Made by a program: the position numbers and the translations under genes. From Candidatus Edwardsbacteria bacterium RifOxyA12_full_54_48 (lineage in GTDB: Bacteria > Edwardsbacteria > AC1 > EtOH8): a stretch of DNA of 64,000 bases. Each line of letters begins with the position of its first letter. Within the stretch, counting starts at the first letter, position 1. Positions 15,713 through 25,564 of the stretch are shown here, one piece after another. A model generated the notes under the pieces. The model was not told where the DNA came from, did no database searches, and saw only the letters and a list, made by a program, of their open reading frames with translations. The stretch lies in contig MFFN01000004.1 of the NCBI GenBank assembly GCA_001777915.1, positions 62,001 through 126,000 of the forward strand, read 5' to 3'.

Positions 15713-16921
15713 TTATTTCTTCCCCTTAAAAACAAACCTCCCACCCTTGTTGATATACCCCCACACCCCCCCGGTGACGCTGCCCTTGGGGTTCATCTCC
15801 CCGCCGATGTTCACCAGAGCCAGCCCGTCTTTAAAATCCCAGGCGAAATCGAATTTATTATCGATGACCATCCGGCCCTTCCGGTCTATGAAGCCCCACC
15901 TGCCGCCGGCCACCATGCCGTTCTCGTTCATCTTTCCCCCTTTGTTGACCAGGGCCAGCCCCTCGGAAAAATCCATGGCCCCGTCGTACTGGGGCACGAT
16001 CACCACTTCACCGGTCCGGTTGATATAGCCCCGCTTGCCGCCCACCCTGACCGCCGCCAGGCCTTCATGAAAATCGGAGCCGGCATCGAAATGCGGAGCG
16101 ATGGCCAGCGCTCCGGAAGTGTCAATATAGCCCCATTTCTGGCCGCTTTTGACCGAGGCCAGCCCTTCCGAAAAGGCGTTGGCATCCTCGAAGTATAATT
16201 GGCTGATCTTGTTGCCGGACCTGTCTATGAACCAGATCTTGTCATCCAGCCGCACCACCGCCCGGCCCTGGGAGAAATTGGAGGCGTAGACGTATTGAGG
16301 CTCAATGACCATTTTCCCGGTTTGATCTATATACCCGTATTTGTCATTCTCCCTCACCGGGGCCAAGCCCTCGGAGAAGTTCCGGGCGTCATTGTATCTT
16401 ATTTCTACGGCGGCCTTGCCCTGCTGGTCTATGTATCCATACCTATCGTTCAGCCGGACCAGGGCCAGTCCCTGGGAAAAACTGCGGGCATCGTCGTACT
16501 GCGGTTCGACCACCATCTTGCCCTGGCGGTCGATGTACCCCCGTTTGCCGTCCGACAACAGCCCCAGCTCGTTGACCTTCCCGCCGATATTGACCAGCGC
16601 CAGCCCCTGGGAGAAATCCTTGGCGTCATCGAACTGCGGATTGATGACGATCCTGCCCTTGGGTTCTATGTAGCCCCATTTGCCGCCGATCACATAGCCC
16701 ATCTCGTTCTTGCTGCCGCCGATGTTGACCAGGGCCAGCCCTTCCGAAAAATCGAAGGCCCAGTCGAACTCCGGCTTGATGGTCATCCTGCCCCGGGCGT
16801 TGATATAACCGAATTTCCCGGCAGACATGACTGGAAAAAGCTTGACCTGCTCATCGGCCCCGATGGCCAGCGGCCCGGCCATTACGATCAGGCCCGCTAA
16901 AATGACAACCACCTTTTTCAT
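15713..16921 (-). CDS. Secreted WG-repeat protein
   Basis: 402 residues. ATG 16921 is preceded by GGAGGGTAAG; a longer in-frame start at 16993 would overlap slyD. A signal peptide (about 1-23, ending LAIGADE) is followed by ten repeats of about 38 residues with the pattern GKWGYIDxxGKMVIEPQYDDAxxFSEGLALV, the WG (KWG) repeat typical of exported proteins in Bacteroidetes, Leptospira and others. Repeat 6 is degenerate (WFID). The structural role is unknown. It follows slyD by 19 bp, so the two are co-transcribed. Confidence 0.92.
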   Translation of the reverse strand: MKKVVVILAGLIVMAGPLAIGADEQVKLFPVMSAGKFGYINARGRMTIKPEFDWAFDFSEGLALVNIGGSKNEMGYVIGGKWGYIEPKGRIVINPQFDDAKDFSQGLALVNIGGKVNELGLLSDGKRGYIDRQGKMVVEPQYDDARSFSQGLALVRLNDRYGYIDQQGKAAVEIRYNDARNFSEGLAPVRENDKYGYIDQTGKMVIEPQYVYASNFSQGRAVVRLDDKIWFIDRSGNKISQLYFEDANAFSEGLASVKSGQKWGYIDTSGALAIAPHFDAGSDFHEGLAAVRVGGKRGYINRTGEVVIVPQYDGAMDFSEGLALVNKGGKMNENGMVAGGRWGFIDRKGRMVIDNKFDFAWDFKDGLALVNIGGEMNPKGSVTGGVWGYINKGGRFVFKGKK

Positions 16922-16940
16922 CTTACCCTCCGTCAGTGTG

Positions 16941-17489
16941 TTACTTATCCTCGCAGCCCCCGCAGCAGCTCCCTTGTTCGTGATCGTGGTCATGGTCGTG
17001 TCCGCAGTCGCCGTGCCCGCCGCCGCAGCCCCCGCAGCCTTTATGATAGCCCTCCGGCACCTCTCCGGCTTCGATCAGTTTGAGGTCGAAGGTCAGGTCC
17101 TTGCCGGCCAGGGGATGGTTGGCGTCCAGGGTGGCGTGGGTCTGGCTTAGGGCGGTGATGGTCACCGGGACCTGCTGGCCATCCTCCATGCTCAAATGGA
17201 CCCGCTTGCCCAGCTCCGGTTTGGCATTGGGGCCGAACTTGTCCAGTTCCACCTCCACCACCATTTTGGCATGATGCGGACCGTAGGCCTGATCGGCCGG
17301 AATGGTCACCTTCTTGCTCTGGTTCAGCTTCATGCCCTCGATGGCCTGGTCGAATCCCGGGATCACCTGGCCCGAGCCCAGAATAAATTCCAACGGATCG
17401 CCGCCTTCGGAGGTATCGAATACCGTTCCGTCGCCAAAGGTCCCGGTGTAGTGCACTTTTACCAGATCGCCTGATTTTGCCTGAATCAT
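16941..17489 (-). CDS. slyD: SlyD-type FKBP peptidyl-prolyl isomerase
   Basis: 182 residues. FKBP prolyl-isomerase core with VKVHYTGTFGDGTVFDTS and GSGQVIPGFDQAIEGM; an insert-in-flap chaperone domain in the middle; and a Cys/His-rich metal-binding tail after residue 150 (GCGGCGGGHGDCGHDHDHDH and a CC pair). SlyD proteins speed prolyl isomerisation, act as chaperones and deliver nickel to hydrogenase or urease maturation. No hydrogenase is in this window, so here a general folding or metal-storage role is as likely. GGAAG precedes ATG 17489, and a promoter is seen at 17555-17583. It heads a two-gene unit with the WG-repeat gene. Confidence 0.94.
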   Translation of the reverse strand: MIQAKSGDLVKVHYTGTFGDGTVFDTSEGGDPLEFILGSGQVIPGFDQAIEGMKLNQSKKVTIPADQAYGPHHAKMVVEVELDKFGPNAKPELGKRVHLSMEDGQQVPVTITALSQTHATLDANHPLAGKDLTFDLKLIEAGEVPEGYHKGCGGCGGGHGDCGHDHDHDHEQGSCCGGCEDK

Positions 17490-17554
17490 CTGTTCTTCCT
17501 TGTTATCATTGAAATTTCTCTCGCCTTTAGAATAAGGGAGTTTTGCTGTTTTTA

Positions 17555-17583
17555 AGGATAATCTATTTGCCGTGGTATGTCAA
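17555..17583 (-). promoter_or_regulatory. Sigma-70 promoter of slyD
   Basis: Minus strand TTGACA (17583-17578), 17 bp, TATCCT (17560-17555), about 65 bases upstream of the slyD ATG. Confidence 0.7.
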
Positions 17584-17600
17584 TTGATATTTTCAAACAA

Positions 17601-17638
17601 GTAAACGGCCCAGACATAATGTCTGGGCCGTTGTTTAC
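17601..17638 (-). terminator. Hairpin terminating the Nuo/Nfn-type operon
   Basis: GGCCCAGACA-TAA-TGTCTGGGCC with flanking GTAAAC/GTTTAC extension, 10 bp after the stop at 17649 on the minus strand. The stem is strong; the U-tract is weak. Confidence 0.7.
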
Positions 17639-17648
17639 AGGATTCAAA

Positions 17649-20600
17649 TTACCGGATCAGTCCCTCTTTCTTCTTCAGCTCGGCCGCCTTCTTCTCCATC
17701 ACATCCGAAGCGAACCCGGCAGCGATGGCCTTGCCCTTCTTCAAAGTGGGCAGGCCGAATTGCTTTTGGCCGGCCTTTCCCTGGGGCAGGTTTGGCAGGG
17801 CTGAGCCTCCCAGCTCTATCAGCACCTGCTTGGTGGTCTTCCCTGAAGCCGGCTTGATGCCGGCCTTGAGGTGCTGCAGCCTCCCCTCGCTGTTGACGAA
17901 ACTGCCGTCGCTCTCGGCCCAGGCTGAGACCGGCAGGACAATGTCGGCCAGCTTGGCGGTCTCGGTCAGGAACAGGTCGCAGACAATGAGCTTTTCCAGC
18001 TTGGCCAGAGCGGTCTTGATCTTGTCCCCGTTCTCCAGGCTGCCTGCCGGGTCCTCGTTGAGCAGCACCGCTGCCTTTATCTTGCCCTTCAGTATCCCGG
18101 AAACATCGATGTTGACAAAGCGGTCCACCCCGTTGGCGTTGGCCTTGGCCCGCAGGGCGATGAAATTCTCCGGAACATCCATCAGCAGAAGGATGTTGGC
18201 AATGGCCTTGATGGTTTCGGGATCCACTGCATCGGCGTTGAATGCCAATATTGAATTCTGGTCTTCCAACAGCAGTTTGGCCAGGCTCTCGATATCGGCC
18301 TTCTTCCATCCGCTGTTGGTTGTCACCGCGGCGGCGCTGAGCTTGCCCAGGACCTTGGCCAGTTCCTTGTATCCGGGATATTTGGACCGGCACTTGGCCA
18401 GCAGGGCTTTGAGCAGGCCGTTCAGGGCGAAGGACAACCCGCCTTTTTTAATGACCAGTTCCTGTGCGGCGATCTCGCCCAGCTTGGTGGCCTTCTCCTG
18501 CAGGGAGTAAACCTTGGATCCTTGTTTGACCGCCTTTCTGATCATCTGGGAGAACACCGGATGCTCGGCATAGGCATCGGACCCGATCAGGAAAATGGTC
18601 TTGGCCTCGGACAGCGACTGGTAACCCCTGCCGTTGGCCTTGCCCAAAATATTCTCCATGGCATTCATCAGCCGGCCGTTATCGACGCCGGCAAAGCTGC
18701 CGAACTGTTTGACGCCCTTCTTCTCGGCCCAGGAGCGCAGGCCCTCGGCCTCTTCGAGGCTGGTCCGGCCGGAGGCGAATACCGCCACCGAATCCGGCCC
18801 GTATTTTTTTACCATGGCGTCTATATCCTGGTTGACCTTGCTTACGGCCTCGGGCCAGGCGATCTTCTGGTGCTTGGCTCCGGCCTTGGCCAGCGGTTCG
18901 GCCAGACGCTCCGGACTATGAAGCAGTTCGAACCCGAACTTGCCCTTGAAGCACAGCGAGCCTTTATTGACCGGGCTGTCCTCGTTGCCGGTGACCCGGA
19001 CCACCTTGTTGTCCATTATATTCAGGTCCAGGCCGCAGCCCACTCCGCAGAAGGTGCACACCGAGGGGATCTTATCCATCTTCCAGGGCGAGGGCTTGAT
19101 GTGCCGCACCCTTTCGGTCAGCGCCCCCACCGGGCAGGTCTCGATGCAGGCTCCGCAGGACACGCAGGGCGACTCGGGATAGGGCTTCTCCATGGTGGGC
19201 GCCACGATGGCGTTGAATCCGCGGTAGACGAAGCCCAAAGCCGCCGCCCCCACCACCTCCAGGCACATCCTGACGCAGCGGCCGCACATCACGCACTTGC
19301 TCTGATCGCGCACCAGGAAGGGATGGCTGTGGTCGATGGGATGCTGCTTGACCTCGCCCATGAAGCGCTGGACCATCACGTCGTAGACCGTGGCGTAGTC
19401 ACGCAGCTTGCACTCCTGCATGTCGGCGCAGCCGCACCCCAGGCATCGCTTGGCCTCCTCGATGGCGGTGATACGGGAGAAGCCCTTCTCCACCTCGTCG
19501 AAATTCCTTCTTTGGGAGGGCTCCAGCATCGGCATCTTGGCCTTGGCCTTTTTGGGCTCATCGGCGAACAGCTCCTTGGGCACCTGGTTGATCTTGCCCT
19601 TGGTGATGTTGTATTGTTTTGCTTTCTTCTCGGTCTTGTCGTATCTCAGGTATTTGTCGATCGCCAGGGCCGCCTTGCGGGCCCCTCCGATGGCCTCCAC
19701 CACGGTGGCCGCCCCGGTGGCCATGTCTCCGGCGGCAAATATCTTGGGATCGGCAGTGGCCCCGGTCTCGGGGTCGGTCTCTAGGGTGGTCCAGCGGGTC
19801 ACTTTCAGATTGTGATTCTCGCCCAATCCGGACAGGTCGGGGCTCTGCCCGATGCAGGAGATGATCAGGTCGGCCTCGATATGGAAATCTGAATTTTGGA
19901 CCGGCACCGGACGGCGGCGGCCCGAAGCGTCCGGCTCGCCCAGCTCCATCTTCTGGCAGGAGATGGCCCCGTTCTGGTCGTGGGTGCAGGCGATCACCCG
20001 GGTGGGGGCGGTCAGGAACTGGAACCTGACCCCCTCGTGCTTGGCCTCCTCGATCTCGAAGGGATTGGCTGGCATCTCCTTTTCCGAACGGCGGTAGACG
20101 ATGAACACCTCCTCGGCCCCCAGCCGCAGGGAGGTCCGGGCGGCGTCGATGGCGGTGTTGCCGCCGCCGATCACCGCCACCTTCTTCCCCACGTTGAACT
20201 TCTCGCCCATGGTCAGGCGCTTCAGAAAATCTATCCCGGCCACCACTCCGCGGTCCTCCTCGTTCTCCACCCCCATCCTGGAGGAGGCGTGGGCCCCCAT
20301 GCCCAGGAATACCGCGTCATACTGGTCTTTCAGGCCCTCCAGGTCGATATCCTGGCCTAATCTTTGGTTGTATTTTATCTCCACCCCCAGGTCGGTGATG
20401 GTCTTGACCTCCTGGTCCAGCACCTCCTTGGGCAGGCGGTACTGCGGAATGCCGTAGCGCAGCCATCCGCCGGACTTGGGCAGGGCCTCGTAGATGGTGA
20501 CCTGATGGCCCTTCTGGCGCAGGTAATAGGCGGCGGTCAGCCCGGCCGGGCCGGCCCCCACCACCGCCACCTTCTTGCCGCTGTTGGGCGCCACCGGGGG

Positions 20601-21152
20601 CAGGTACGGCTGGCCGGAGTTGAGGTCAAGATCGGCCGCATGCCGCTTGAGGTAGCATATGGACACCGGCTCCTCCACCAGGTTGCGGCGGCACTCGGTC
20701 TCGCAGGGATGCGGGCACACCCGGCCCAAGCTGGCCGGAAGAGGCAGGGTCTCCTTGATCAGCTTGATGGCCTCGGCCTCCATGCCGTTGGCTATCAGCG
20801 CGGTGTAGCCCTGGACGTCGCAGCCGGCCGGGCAGGTGTCCACGCAGGGCCCGATGCAGTCGCCGGAGTGGTTGGACAGCAGCAGTCCCAGCGCCATCTG
20901 GCGGGCGGCCCTCACCCGGTCGTTGTCGGTCTCCACCACCATCCCGTCCATCACCTTGGTGGCGCAGGCCGGCACGAAGCCCCGGGCGTTCTTGACCTCC
21001 ACCAGGCACACCCAGCAGGAGCCGTAGGGCTCCAGCTTGCTGTCGTGGCACAGGGTGGGGATGAAAGTTCCCTGGTCCCTGGCCACCTCGACTATGGTCT
21101 GATTGGAATCGCAGGCGATCTGTTTGCCGTTGAATGTGATGTTTATCTGCAT
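17649..21152 (-). CDS. NuoG-like/NfnB-like/molybdopterin-oxidoreductase-like fusion subunit
   Basis: 1167 residues. Order: N-terminal [2Fe-2S] ferredoxin (C35, C46, C49, C63); a Cys cluster H95/C99/C103/C107/C111 merging into the GltD/NfnB iron-sulfur region (CPHPCETEC); FAD loop [11 protein letters not shown] (about 198-208); NAD(P) loop [11 protein letters not shown] (about 326). Then come two [4Fe-4S] motifs ([11 protein letters not shown] near 620, [14 protein letters not shown] near 668) and a molybdopterin-oxidoreductase-like domain from about 690 ([24 protein letters not shown]). No Cys or Sec molybdenum ligand is evident, so this last domain may be structural as in NuoG. There are no H-cluster motifs. 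With the NuoF and NuoE partners it resembles the Stn-type ferredoxin-dependent transhydrogenase. The start follows the NuoF stop by 2 bp. Confidence 0.85.
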   Translation of the reverse strand: MQINITFNGKQIACDSNQTIVEVARDQGTFIPTLCHDSKLEPYGSCWVCLVEVKNARGFVPACATKVMDGMVVETDNDRVRAARQMALGLLLSNHSGDCIGPCVDTCPAGCDVQGYTALIANGMEAEAIKLIKETLPLPASLGRVCPHPCETECRRNLVEEPVSICYLKRHAADLDLNSGQPYLPPVAPNSGKKVAVVGAGPAGLTAAYYLRQKGHQVTIYEALPKSGGWLRYGIPQYRLPKEVLDQEVKTITDLGVEIKYNQRLGQDIDLEGLKDQYDAVFLGMGAHASSRMGVENEEDRGVVAGIDFLKRLTMGEKFNVGKKVAVIGGGNTAIDAARTSLRLGAEEVFIVYRRSEKEMPANPFEIEEAKHEGVRFQFLTAPTRVIACTHDQNGAISCQKMELGEPDASGRRRPVPVQNSDFHIEADLIISCIGQSPDLSGLGENHNLKVTRWTTLETDPETGATADPKIFAAGDMATGAATVVEAIGGARKAALAIDKYLRYDKTEKKAKQYNITKGKINQVPKELFADEPKKAKAKMPMLEPSQRRNFDEVEKGFSRITAIEEAKRCLGCGCADMQECKLRDYATVYDVMVQRFMGEVKQHPIDHSHPFLVRDQSKCVMCGRCVRMCLEVVGAAALGFVYRGFNAIVAPTMEKPYPESPCVSCGACIETCPVGALTERVRHIKPSPWKMDKIPSVCTFCGVGCGLDLNIMDNKVVRVTGNEDSPVNKGSLCFKGKFGFELLHSPERLAEPLAKAGAKHQKIAWPEAVSKVNQDIDAMVKKYGPDSVAVFASGRTSLEEAEGLRSWAEKKGVKQFGSFAGVDNGRLMNAMENILGKANGRGYQSLSEAKTIFLIGSDAYAEHPVFSQMIRKAVKQGSKVYSLQEKATKLGEIAAQELVIKKGGLSFALNGLLKALLAKCRSKYPGYKELAKVLGKLSAAAVTTNSGWKKADIESLAKLLLEDQNSILAFNADAVDPETIKAIANILLLMDVPENFIALRAKANANGVDRFVNIDVSGILKGKIKAAVLLNEDPAGSLENGDKIKTALAKLEKLIVCDLFLTETAKLADIVLPVSAWAESDGSFVNSEGRLQHLKAGIKPASGKTTKQVLIELGGSALPNLPQGKAGQKQFGLPTLKKGKAIAAGFASDVMEKKAAELKKKEGLIR

Positions 21153-21154
21153 TT

Positions 21155-22993
21155 CTACCTCACCTTTATGGCGTCGAATTTACATTTGGTCACGCAATTG
21201 CCGCACTTGATGCAGGCCTCCTGGTCTATCACGTGGGGTTTCTTCACCTGTCCCGAGATGGCCGTCACCGGACAGACCCTGGCGCAGGCGGTGCAGCCCA
21301 CGCATTTCTCGGGTACGACCTCGTACTTCAGCAGTTCCTTGCAGGAATGGGCCGGACACCTCTTCTCCTTGATGTGGGCTTCGTACTCGTCACGGAAATA
21401 TTTGACGGTGGTCAGCACCGGATTGGGCGCGGTCTGTCCCAGCCCGCACAGCGAAGAGATCTTTATCTTCTCGGCCAGTTCCAGCAGCAGCTCGATGTCG
21501 CCCTCTTTGCCCTGTCCCTTGGTGATCCGTTCCAGGGTCTCCAGCATCCGCTTGGTGCCCACCCGGCAGAAGGTGCACTTGCCGCAGGATTCCTTCTGGG
21601 TGAAATCCAAAAAGAACCGGGCGATGTCCACCATGCAGGTGGTGTCGTCCATCACCACCATGCCGCCCGAGCCCATGATGGCCCCGGTCTGGCCCACCGA
21701 ATCGTAGTCCACGATGGTGTTGCCCAGGGCCGCTGGGATGCAGCCGCCCGAGGGGCCGCCCATCTGCACCGCCTTGAAGCTGCGGCCGTCCTTGATGCCG
21801 CCGCCCACCTCGTGGATGATCTCGTTGATGGTGATGCCCATCGGCACCTCCACCAGACCGCCCCGGGCGATCTTGCCGGCCAAAGCGAATACTTTTGAGC
21901 CCTTGCTCTTCTCGGTGCCCAGCGAGGCGAAGGCCGCCGCCCCGTTGAGGATGATCCAGGGCACGTTGGCGAAGGTCTCCACGTTGTTGATGTTGGTGGG
22001 CTTGCCCCACAGGCCGGACACCGCCGGGAAGGGCGGCCTCAGACGGGGCATCCCCCGCTGGCCCTCGATGGATGCCATCAGGGCCGTCTCCTCCCCGCAG
22101 ACGAAGGCCCCGGCCCCCTCCTTGATCTTCATCTCGAAGCAGAACTTGGTGCCCATGATGTTCTGGCCCAAAAAGCCTTTCTTCTTGGCCTGCCCGATGG
22201 CCAGCTTCAGCCGCTCCACCGCCAGGGGATATTCGGCCCGGACGTAGAAATAGCCCTCGTCGGCCCCGATGGCGTATCCGGCGATCAGCATCCCCTCCAT
22301 CACGTTGTGGGGGTCGCCCTCCAGCACCGAGCGGTCCATGAAGGCCCCGGGGTCGCCCTCGTCGCCGTTGCAGACGATGTATTTCTTGCCGCCCTGGGAG
22401 CCCCGGGCGAACTGCCATTTGCGCCCGGTGGGGAAGCCGGCCCCGCCCCGGCCCCTTAAGCCCGAATCCAGCACCTCCTTGATGACCTGGTCGGGCGACA
22501 TCTTCCTGAGGGCCTTCTCCAGGGCCTGGTACCCGCCGTGGGCCATGTAATCCTCTATCTTCTCGGGATCCATCTGGCCGCAGTTGCGCAGCACGATCCT
22601 CTTCTGCTTGGCATAAAAGCTGTCGTCCGGCAGGGCCCGGTCGCTGGCCCTCACCAGCCATTCGGCCACCGGCTGGCCCTGGGTCAGATGCTGGTCGACG
22701 AAGCGCGGCATCCTGTCCGGGGTCATGTTGCCGTAGGTGTAGACCTGGCCGTTCTTGTGGTGGACATCCAGCAGTACTTCGCTGTAGCACATGCCCACGC
22801 AGCCGGTGTCGGAGACCTGGACCTTGAGCCCGGCTTTTTTGAGATTCTCCATCAGGGCGGCCTTGACCTTGTGGCCGCCGGCCGCAATGCCGCAGCTGCC
22901 CAGGCCCACCACTATCCGGAAGTCCGGCGCTGACGGCTTTTTTACGGCCTTCTTTTTGGGAAGGGTTTTGGCTTTAGAGGTCGCTTTTTTCAA
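21155..22993 (-). CDS. NuoF/HydB-like NADH-binding flavoprotein subunit
   Basis: 612 residues, longer than NuoF because of extra domains. After a lysine-rich N-terminus (1-22) comes a thioredoxin-like ferredoxin domain (C34, C65, C69). The NuoF core has FMN/NADH motifs [16 protein letters not shown] and [15 protein letters not shown], then an SLBB part and the [4Fe-4S] motif [13 protein letters not shown] (about 471). The C-terminus holds two [4Fe-4S] ferredoxin motifs ([23 protein letters not shown]). This is the HydB architecture of bifurcating hydrogenases and Stn transhydrogenase. Start is TTG 22993 with AAGGAGG upstream. The gap to the NuoE gene holds three interspersed repeats. Confidence 0.94.
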   Translation of the reverse strand: MKKATSKAKTLPKKKAVKKPSAPDFRIVVGLGSCGIAAGGHKVKAALMENLKKAGLKVQVSDTGCVGMCYSEVLLDVHHKNGQVYTYGNMTPDRMPRFVDQHLTQGQPVAEWLVRASDRALPDDSFYAKQKRIVLRNCGQMDPEKIEDYMAHGGYQALEKALRKMSPDQVIKEVLDSGLRGRGGAGFPTGRKWQFARGSQGGKKYIVCNGDEGDPGAFMDRSVLEGDPHNVMEGMLIAGYAIGADEGYFYVRAEYPLAVERLKLAIGQAKKKGFLGQNIMGTKFCFEMKIKEGAGAFVCGEETALMASIEGQRGMPRLRPPFPAVSGLWGKPTNINNVETFANVPWIILNGAAAFASLGTEKSKGSKVFALAGKIARGGLVEVPMGITINEIIHEVGGGIKDGRSFKAVQMGGPSGGCIPAALGNTIVDYDSVGQTGAIMGSGGMVVMDDTTCMVDIARFFLDFTQKESCGKCTFCRVGTKRMLETLERITKGQGKEGDIELLLELAEKIKISSLCGLGQTAPNPVLTTVKYFRDEYEAHIKEKRCPAHSCKELLKYEVVPEKCVGCTACARVCPVTAISGQVKKPHVIDQEACIKCGNCVTKCKFDAIKVR

Positions 22994-23038
22994 GACAGGA
23001 TCCTCCTTGTATATGAAGTAATTTTACAATCCATGGGC

Positions 23039-23204
23039 CTCTCTCCGTTGCGGGGAGAGGTTGGAGAGGGGTCAGAACCGGATTCCCGGTTTCTCGGGAA
23101 TGACACGACAGTAATAAAATTCTGCAATGATCCGTGTTTATCCGTGTCCCATTTCTTAATAACATCCCTCTCCTAATGCTTTAGGGGAGGGTTAGGGTGG
23201 GGTC
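23039..23204. repeat. Repeat island between NuoE- and NuoF-type genes
   Basis: Within 166 bp lie three unrelated inverted repeats: CTCTCC...GGGGAGAGG with purine tail (23039-23074), GGATTCCCGGTTTCTCGGGAATGAC (23080-23104) and CCCTCTCC...GGGGAGGGTTAGGGTGGGGTC (23166-23204), which runs into the NuoE stop. Between them is a CCGTGTTTATCCGTGT segment. Confidence 0.7.
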
Positions 23205-23685
23205 AGTACTCCTTTACCGCCTTGATGGCGCTCTCCGGGGTCAGCCGGCCGAAGGTGTCGTTGTCCACCATCATCACCGGGGCAAGACTGCAGCAGCCCA
23301 GGCAGGCCACCGATTCCACCGTGAACTTGCCGTCGGCGGTGGTCTCCCCGTCCCTGACGGTGAGGCCGGCCTCGATGGCCGCGCTGACCTTCTCGGCCCC
23401 CCCCACGTGGCAGGCCGTCCCGTGGCACACCCGCACCAGATGCTTCCCTATGGGCTTCAGGCGGAACTGGGTGTAAAAAGTGGCCACCCCGTATATCTGG
23501 CTCAGCGGTATCGCCAAACCCTCGGAGATGGCCCTCAAGCTGTCCTGCGACAGGAAACCCAGCGCCACCTGCACCTCCTGCAGCACCGGGATCAGCGCCC
23601 CCTTGTTGCCCCGGTATTTGGCCAGGACCCGGTTGATCTTCCCGATATCGGGATTGGTCTTGGTCTTTCCAGCAGCCTTCTTCAT
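23203..23685 (-). CDS. NuoE/HydC-like [2Fe-2S] subunit
   Basis: 160 residues, the normal NuoE size. The four ligands of the thioredoxin-like [2Fe-2S] cluster are visible: C87 and C92 (CHGTACHVGG), C128 and C132 (CLGCC). Helical N-terminal part with GALIPVLQEVQVALGFL is typical. It forms the NADH-input module with the NuoF-like protein encoded downstream. First gene of the three-gene operon, with a promoter at 23725-23753. The 209-bp gap to the next gene is filled with repeats, which is unusual for a stoichiometric complex. Confidence 0.95.
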   Translation of the reverse strand: MKKAAGKTKTNPDIGKINRVLAKYRGNKGALIPVLQEVQVALGFLSQDSLRAISEGLAIPLSQIYGVATFYTQFRLKPIGKHLVRVCHGTACHVGGAEKVSAAIEAGLTVRDGETTADGKFTVESVACLGCCSLAPVMMVDNDTFGRLTPESAIKAVKEY

Positions 23686-23724
23686 ATATCTCTCGCATTT
23701 TTATGTTGTTTAACATGGAAAGGC

Positions 23725-23753
23725 ATTTTAACATATAGCCTGCCGCAGTTCAA
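23725..23753 (-). promoter_or_regulatory. Promoter of the NuoE/F/G-type operon
   Basis: Minus strand TTGAAC (23753-23748), 17 bp, TAAAAT (23730-23725), about 40 bases before the ATG at 23685. Confidence 0.65.
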
Positions 23754-23853
23754 GACAATTTTATATGCGACATTTCCTTTGACTCCACGTTAATGTTTAT
23801 CGTATAATTTCCCCTGTTGCCAAGCAAGGCAATAACCTTTTCAACATCAACAG

Positions 23854-24014
23854 CCCTCCCCTTGATCCCCTCCTTGATCAAGGAGGGGACGGGGGGTGGT
23901 CTATGGGTTTTACACAATAAGCCCTTAAAACTAGGGTCGCTTAATTTATGAACCAGAGACTTCAACTCAACCCCTCTCCCTCTTCTCTTTAAAAGAGAAG
24001 GGGATAAATGGGGA
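23854..24014. repeat. Two GC-rich interspersed hairpin repeats in a 371-bp gap
   Basis: The intergenic stretch 23686-24056 holds no gene. It carries CCCTCCTTGATCAAGGAGGG flanked by pyrimidine and GGGGGGTGGTC tails (23854-23901) and CCCCTCTCCC with TTCTCTTTAAAAGAGAA (23970-24014). These belong to the CCCCTCC/GGAGGGG family scattered over 23-31 kb. Confidence 0.65.
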
Positions 24015-24056
24015 TGAGTTTGTATGAAATCAATTATATTTACAATGATACCATAG

Positions 24057-25148
24057 ATGACCTCCCAGATACCAAAACCCTCCCCCCGCCTGCTGCATAT
24101 CGACTGGGTCCGCGGCCTAGCCGTGCTGTGGATGATCCGGGGCCATGTGATGGACGCCTTTCTGTCGCCGGCCTTCCGGCCGTCCCGGGCCTTCGACATA
24201 TGGCAGATGCTGGGCGCCTACACCGCCCCGGCCTTTCTTTTTTTGGCCGGGTTGTCGGTGGGCCTGAGCTATGCCAAGATAGACCAGATGGACATCCCTT
24301 TCGGCAAAAGGCTGTGGTTCTCCACCCGCCGTGGTTTGGAGATACTGGGCATAGCCTACCTGTTCCGGCTGGAGGAATACCTGCAGTGGGTGCCGTACTC
24401 GAAGTGGCGGGACCTCCTGAGGTTCGATATCCTCAACAACATCGGGGTGTCGCTGGTCCTACTGGGACTGCTTTTCGCGGTGATACAAACCAACCGCCAG
24501 AGATACTGGGCCCTGGCGCTGACAACGGTGCTGGTGGCCCTGGCCTCCCCGGCGGTCTGGAGCTCCCCGGCCATAAACTCGCTGCCCTGGTTCATAGGAA
24601 ATTTCTTCAACTCGGCCGTGGAGTACGGGCACTTCCCTGTCTTCCCGTATTTTGTTTTTGTGCCGGCCGGGGCCATGGTGGGCCTGCTGACCAGGCGATT
24701 CCGGGGCGACAAATTGAAGCTGATCCTCCTGCACTACGGGCTGATCGCCGCCGGGATGCTGCTGATGCTGGGCGGGATCTGGGCCGCCGTCAGCATCCCC
24801 CATTCCCATGGCTGGATATTGTTCTACAACAGTCCGGAATATTCCTTTATCCGGATAGGGATGCAGGCCGTGCTGCTGTCGGGATGTTTCTTCCTGTGCC
24901 TGTTGTTCAAAGCGGAGAGCTTCTCCTTCATGCGGCTGATGGGCCGCCACTCGCTGATGGTCTACTGGGTGCACATCGCCCTGGTCTACGGCCGGCTGAC
25001 CTCCGGCCTGCAGAGAAATTTGGATTGGCCTCAGGCCATATTGGCCCTGGTCCTGACCGTGGCCCTGATGATCCTGCTGGCCTGGACGGTGGAGAATTGG
25101 GCCAGGATAAGACCCCGCCTGCCCTTTCCCGCGAAATACACGAAATAA
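24057..25148 (+). CDS. Multi-pass membrane acyltransferase-like protein (DUF1624/HGSNAT-like)
   Basis: 363 residues with about ten hydrophobic segments. The N-terminal signature RLLHIDWVRGLAVLWMIRGH, with Arg-Gly-Leu and a membrane-proximal His, is shared by DUF1624 and the heparan-alpha-glucosaminide N-acetyltransferase and acyltransferase-3 superfamily. Later segments include LEILGIAYLFRLEEY and LMGRHSLMVYWVHIALVY, the latter typical of the last conserved helix pair. Such proteins move acyl groups across the membrane to sugars or lipids; the substrate is unknown. No Shine-Dalgarno is evident at ATG 24057, so the start is approximate. It is isolated between repeat clusters. Confidence 0.75.
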   Translation: MTSQIPKPSPRLLHIDWVRGLAVLWMIRGHVMDAFLSPAFRPSRAFDIWQMLGAYTAPAFLFLAGLSVGLSYAKIDQMDIPFGKRLWFSTRRGLEILGIAYLFRLEEYLQWVPYSKWRDLLRFDILNNIGVSLVLLGLLFAVIQTNRQRYWALALTTVLVALASPAVWSSPAINSLPWFIGNFFNSAVEYGHFPVFPYFVFVPAGAMVGLLTRRFRGDKLKLILLHYGLIAAGMLLMLGGIWAAVSIPHSHGWILFYNSPEYSFIRIGMQAVLLSGCFFLCLLFKAESFSFMRLMGRHSLMVYWVHIALVYGRLTSGLQRNLDWPQAILALVLTVALMILLAWTVENWARIRPRLPFPAKYTK

Positions 25149-25158
25149 TGATTATGAC

Positions 25159-25403
25159 TGTAGGGGCGGGTTTAAAACCCGCCCCTACATAACATGAAAA
25201 TATCCTGTATAACGTGGGGACATGGCGCGCCATGTCCCTATGCGTTTCCCTCTCCCATCGGGGGAGGGGCAGGGGAGGGGTCAGACGTCGAAAATGATCT
25301 CCGCCGTATAACCATCTTTCGTCCTTTCTGCTCTCAATCCGTGGACGGCACTGTCACCCATTCGGCTTGTCAGGCAAGCTGGCCATCTCAGGGTGACAGT
25401 GCC
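25159..25403. repeat. Cluster of four inverted repeats in a 416-bp gap
   Basis: The gap 25149-25564 shows no convincing gene. It holds TGTAGGGGCGGG/CCCGCCCCTACA (25159-25189, second copy of the 15658 family); a perfect 22-bp palindrome GGGACATGGCGCGCCATGTCCC (25216-25237); a CCCTCTCC/GGGGAGGGG repeat (25247-25284); and GGCACTGTCACCC / GGGTGACAGTGCC arms (about 25346-25403). The promoter of the M42 gene follows. Confidence 0.7.
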
Positions 25404-25492
25404 GCAAGATGCAGGCAGCCGGACACGCCTGCCTGCACTGCAAAGGAACTTATCCCAAATTTCGTCCCCTGTCAATTTATTTTTGCTATTGG

Positions 25493-25521
25493 TTGACTCT
25501 GCCCCAAAAGTGCTTTATAAT
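25493..25521 (+). promoter_or_regulatory. Promoter of the M42 peptidase gene
   Basis: TTGACT (25493-25498), 17 bp, TATAAT (25516-25521). The start codon is 43 bases downstream. Confidence 0.82.
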
Positions 25522-25564
25522 TTATTGTACATTCAGCTGACAAACAACAAATCTAAGGAGCATC

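Noticed and set aside
17649-23685. HydABC-type [FeFe] hydrogenase
   Set aside because: NuoE- and NuoF/HydB-like subunits are present, but the large subunit has no H-cluster motifs (TSCCPxW, MPCxxK) and instead carries NfnB-like and molybdopterin-type domains.
23750-24199. 149-codon minus-strand frame
   Set aside because: It spans two GC-rich repeats and overlaps the start of the membrane protein gene antisense; composition is not protein-like.
25194-25496. Short frames in the gap before the M42 peptidase gene
   Set aside because: They consist of repeat arms and have no start signals; the gap is explained by stacked dyads and a promoter.
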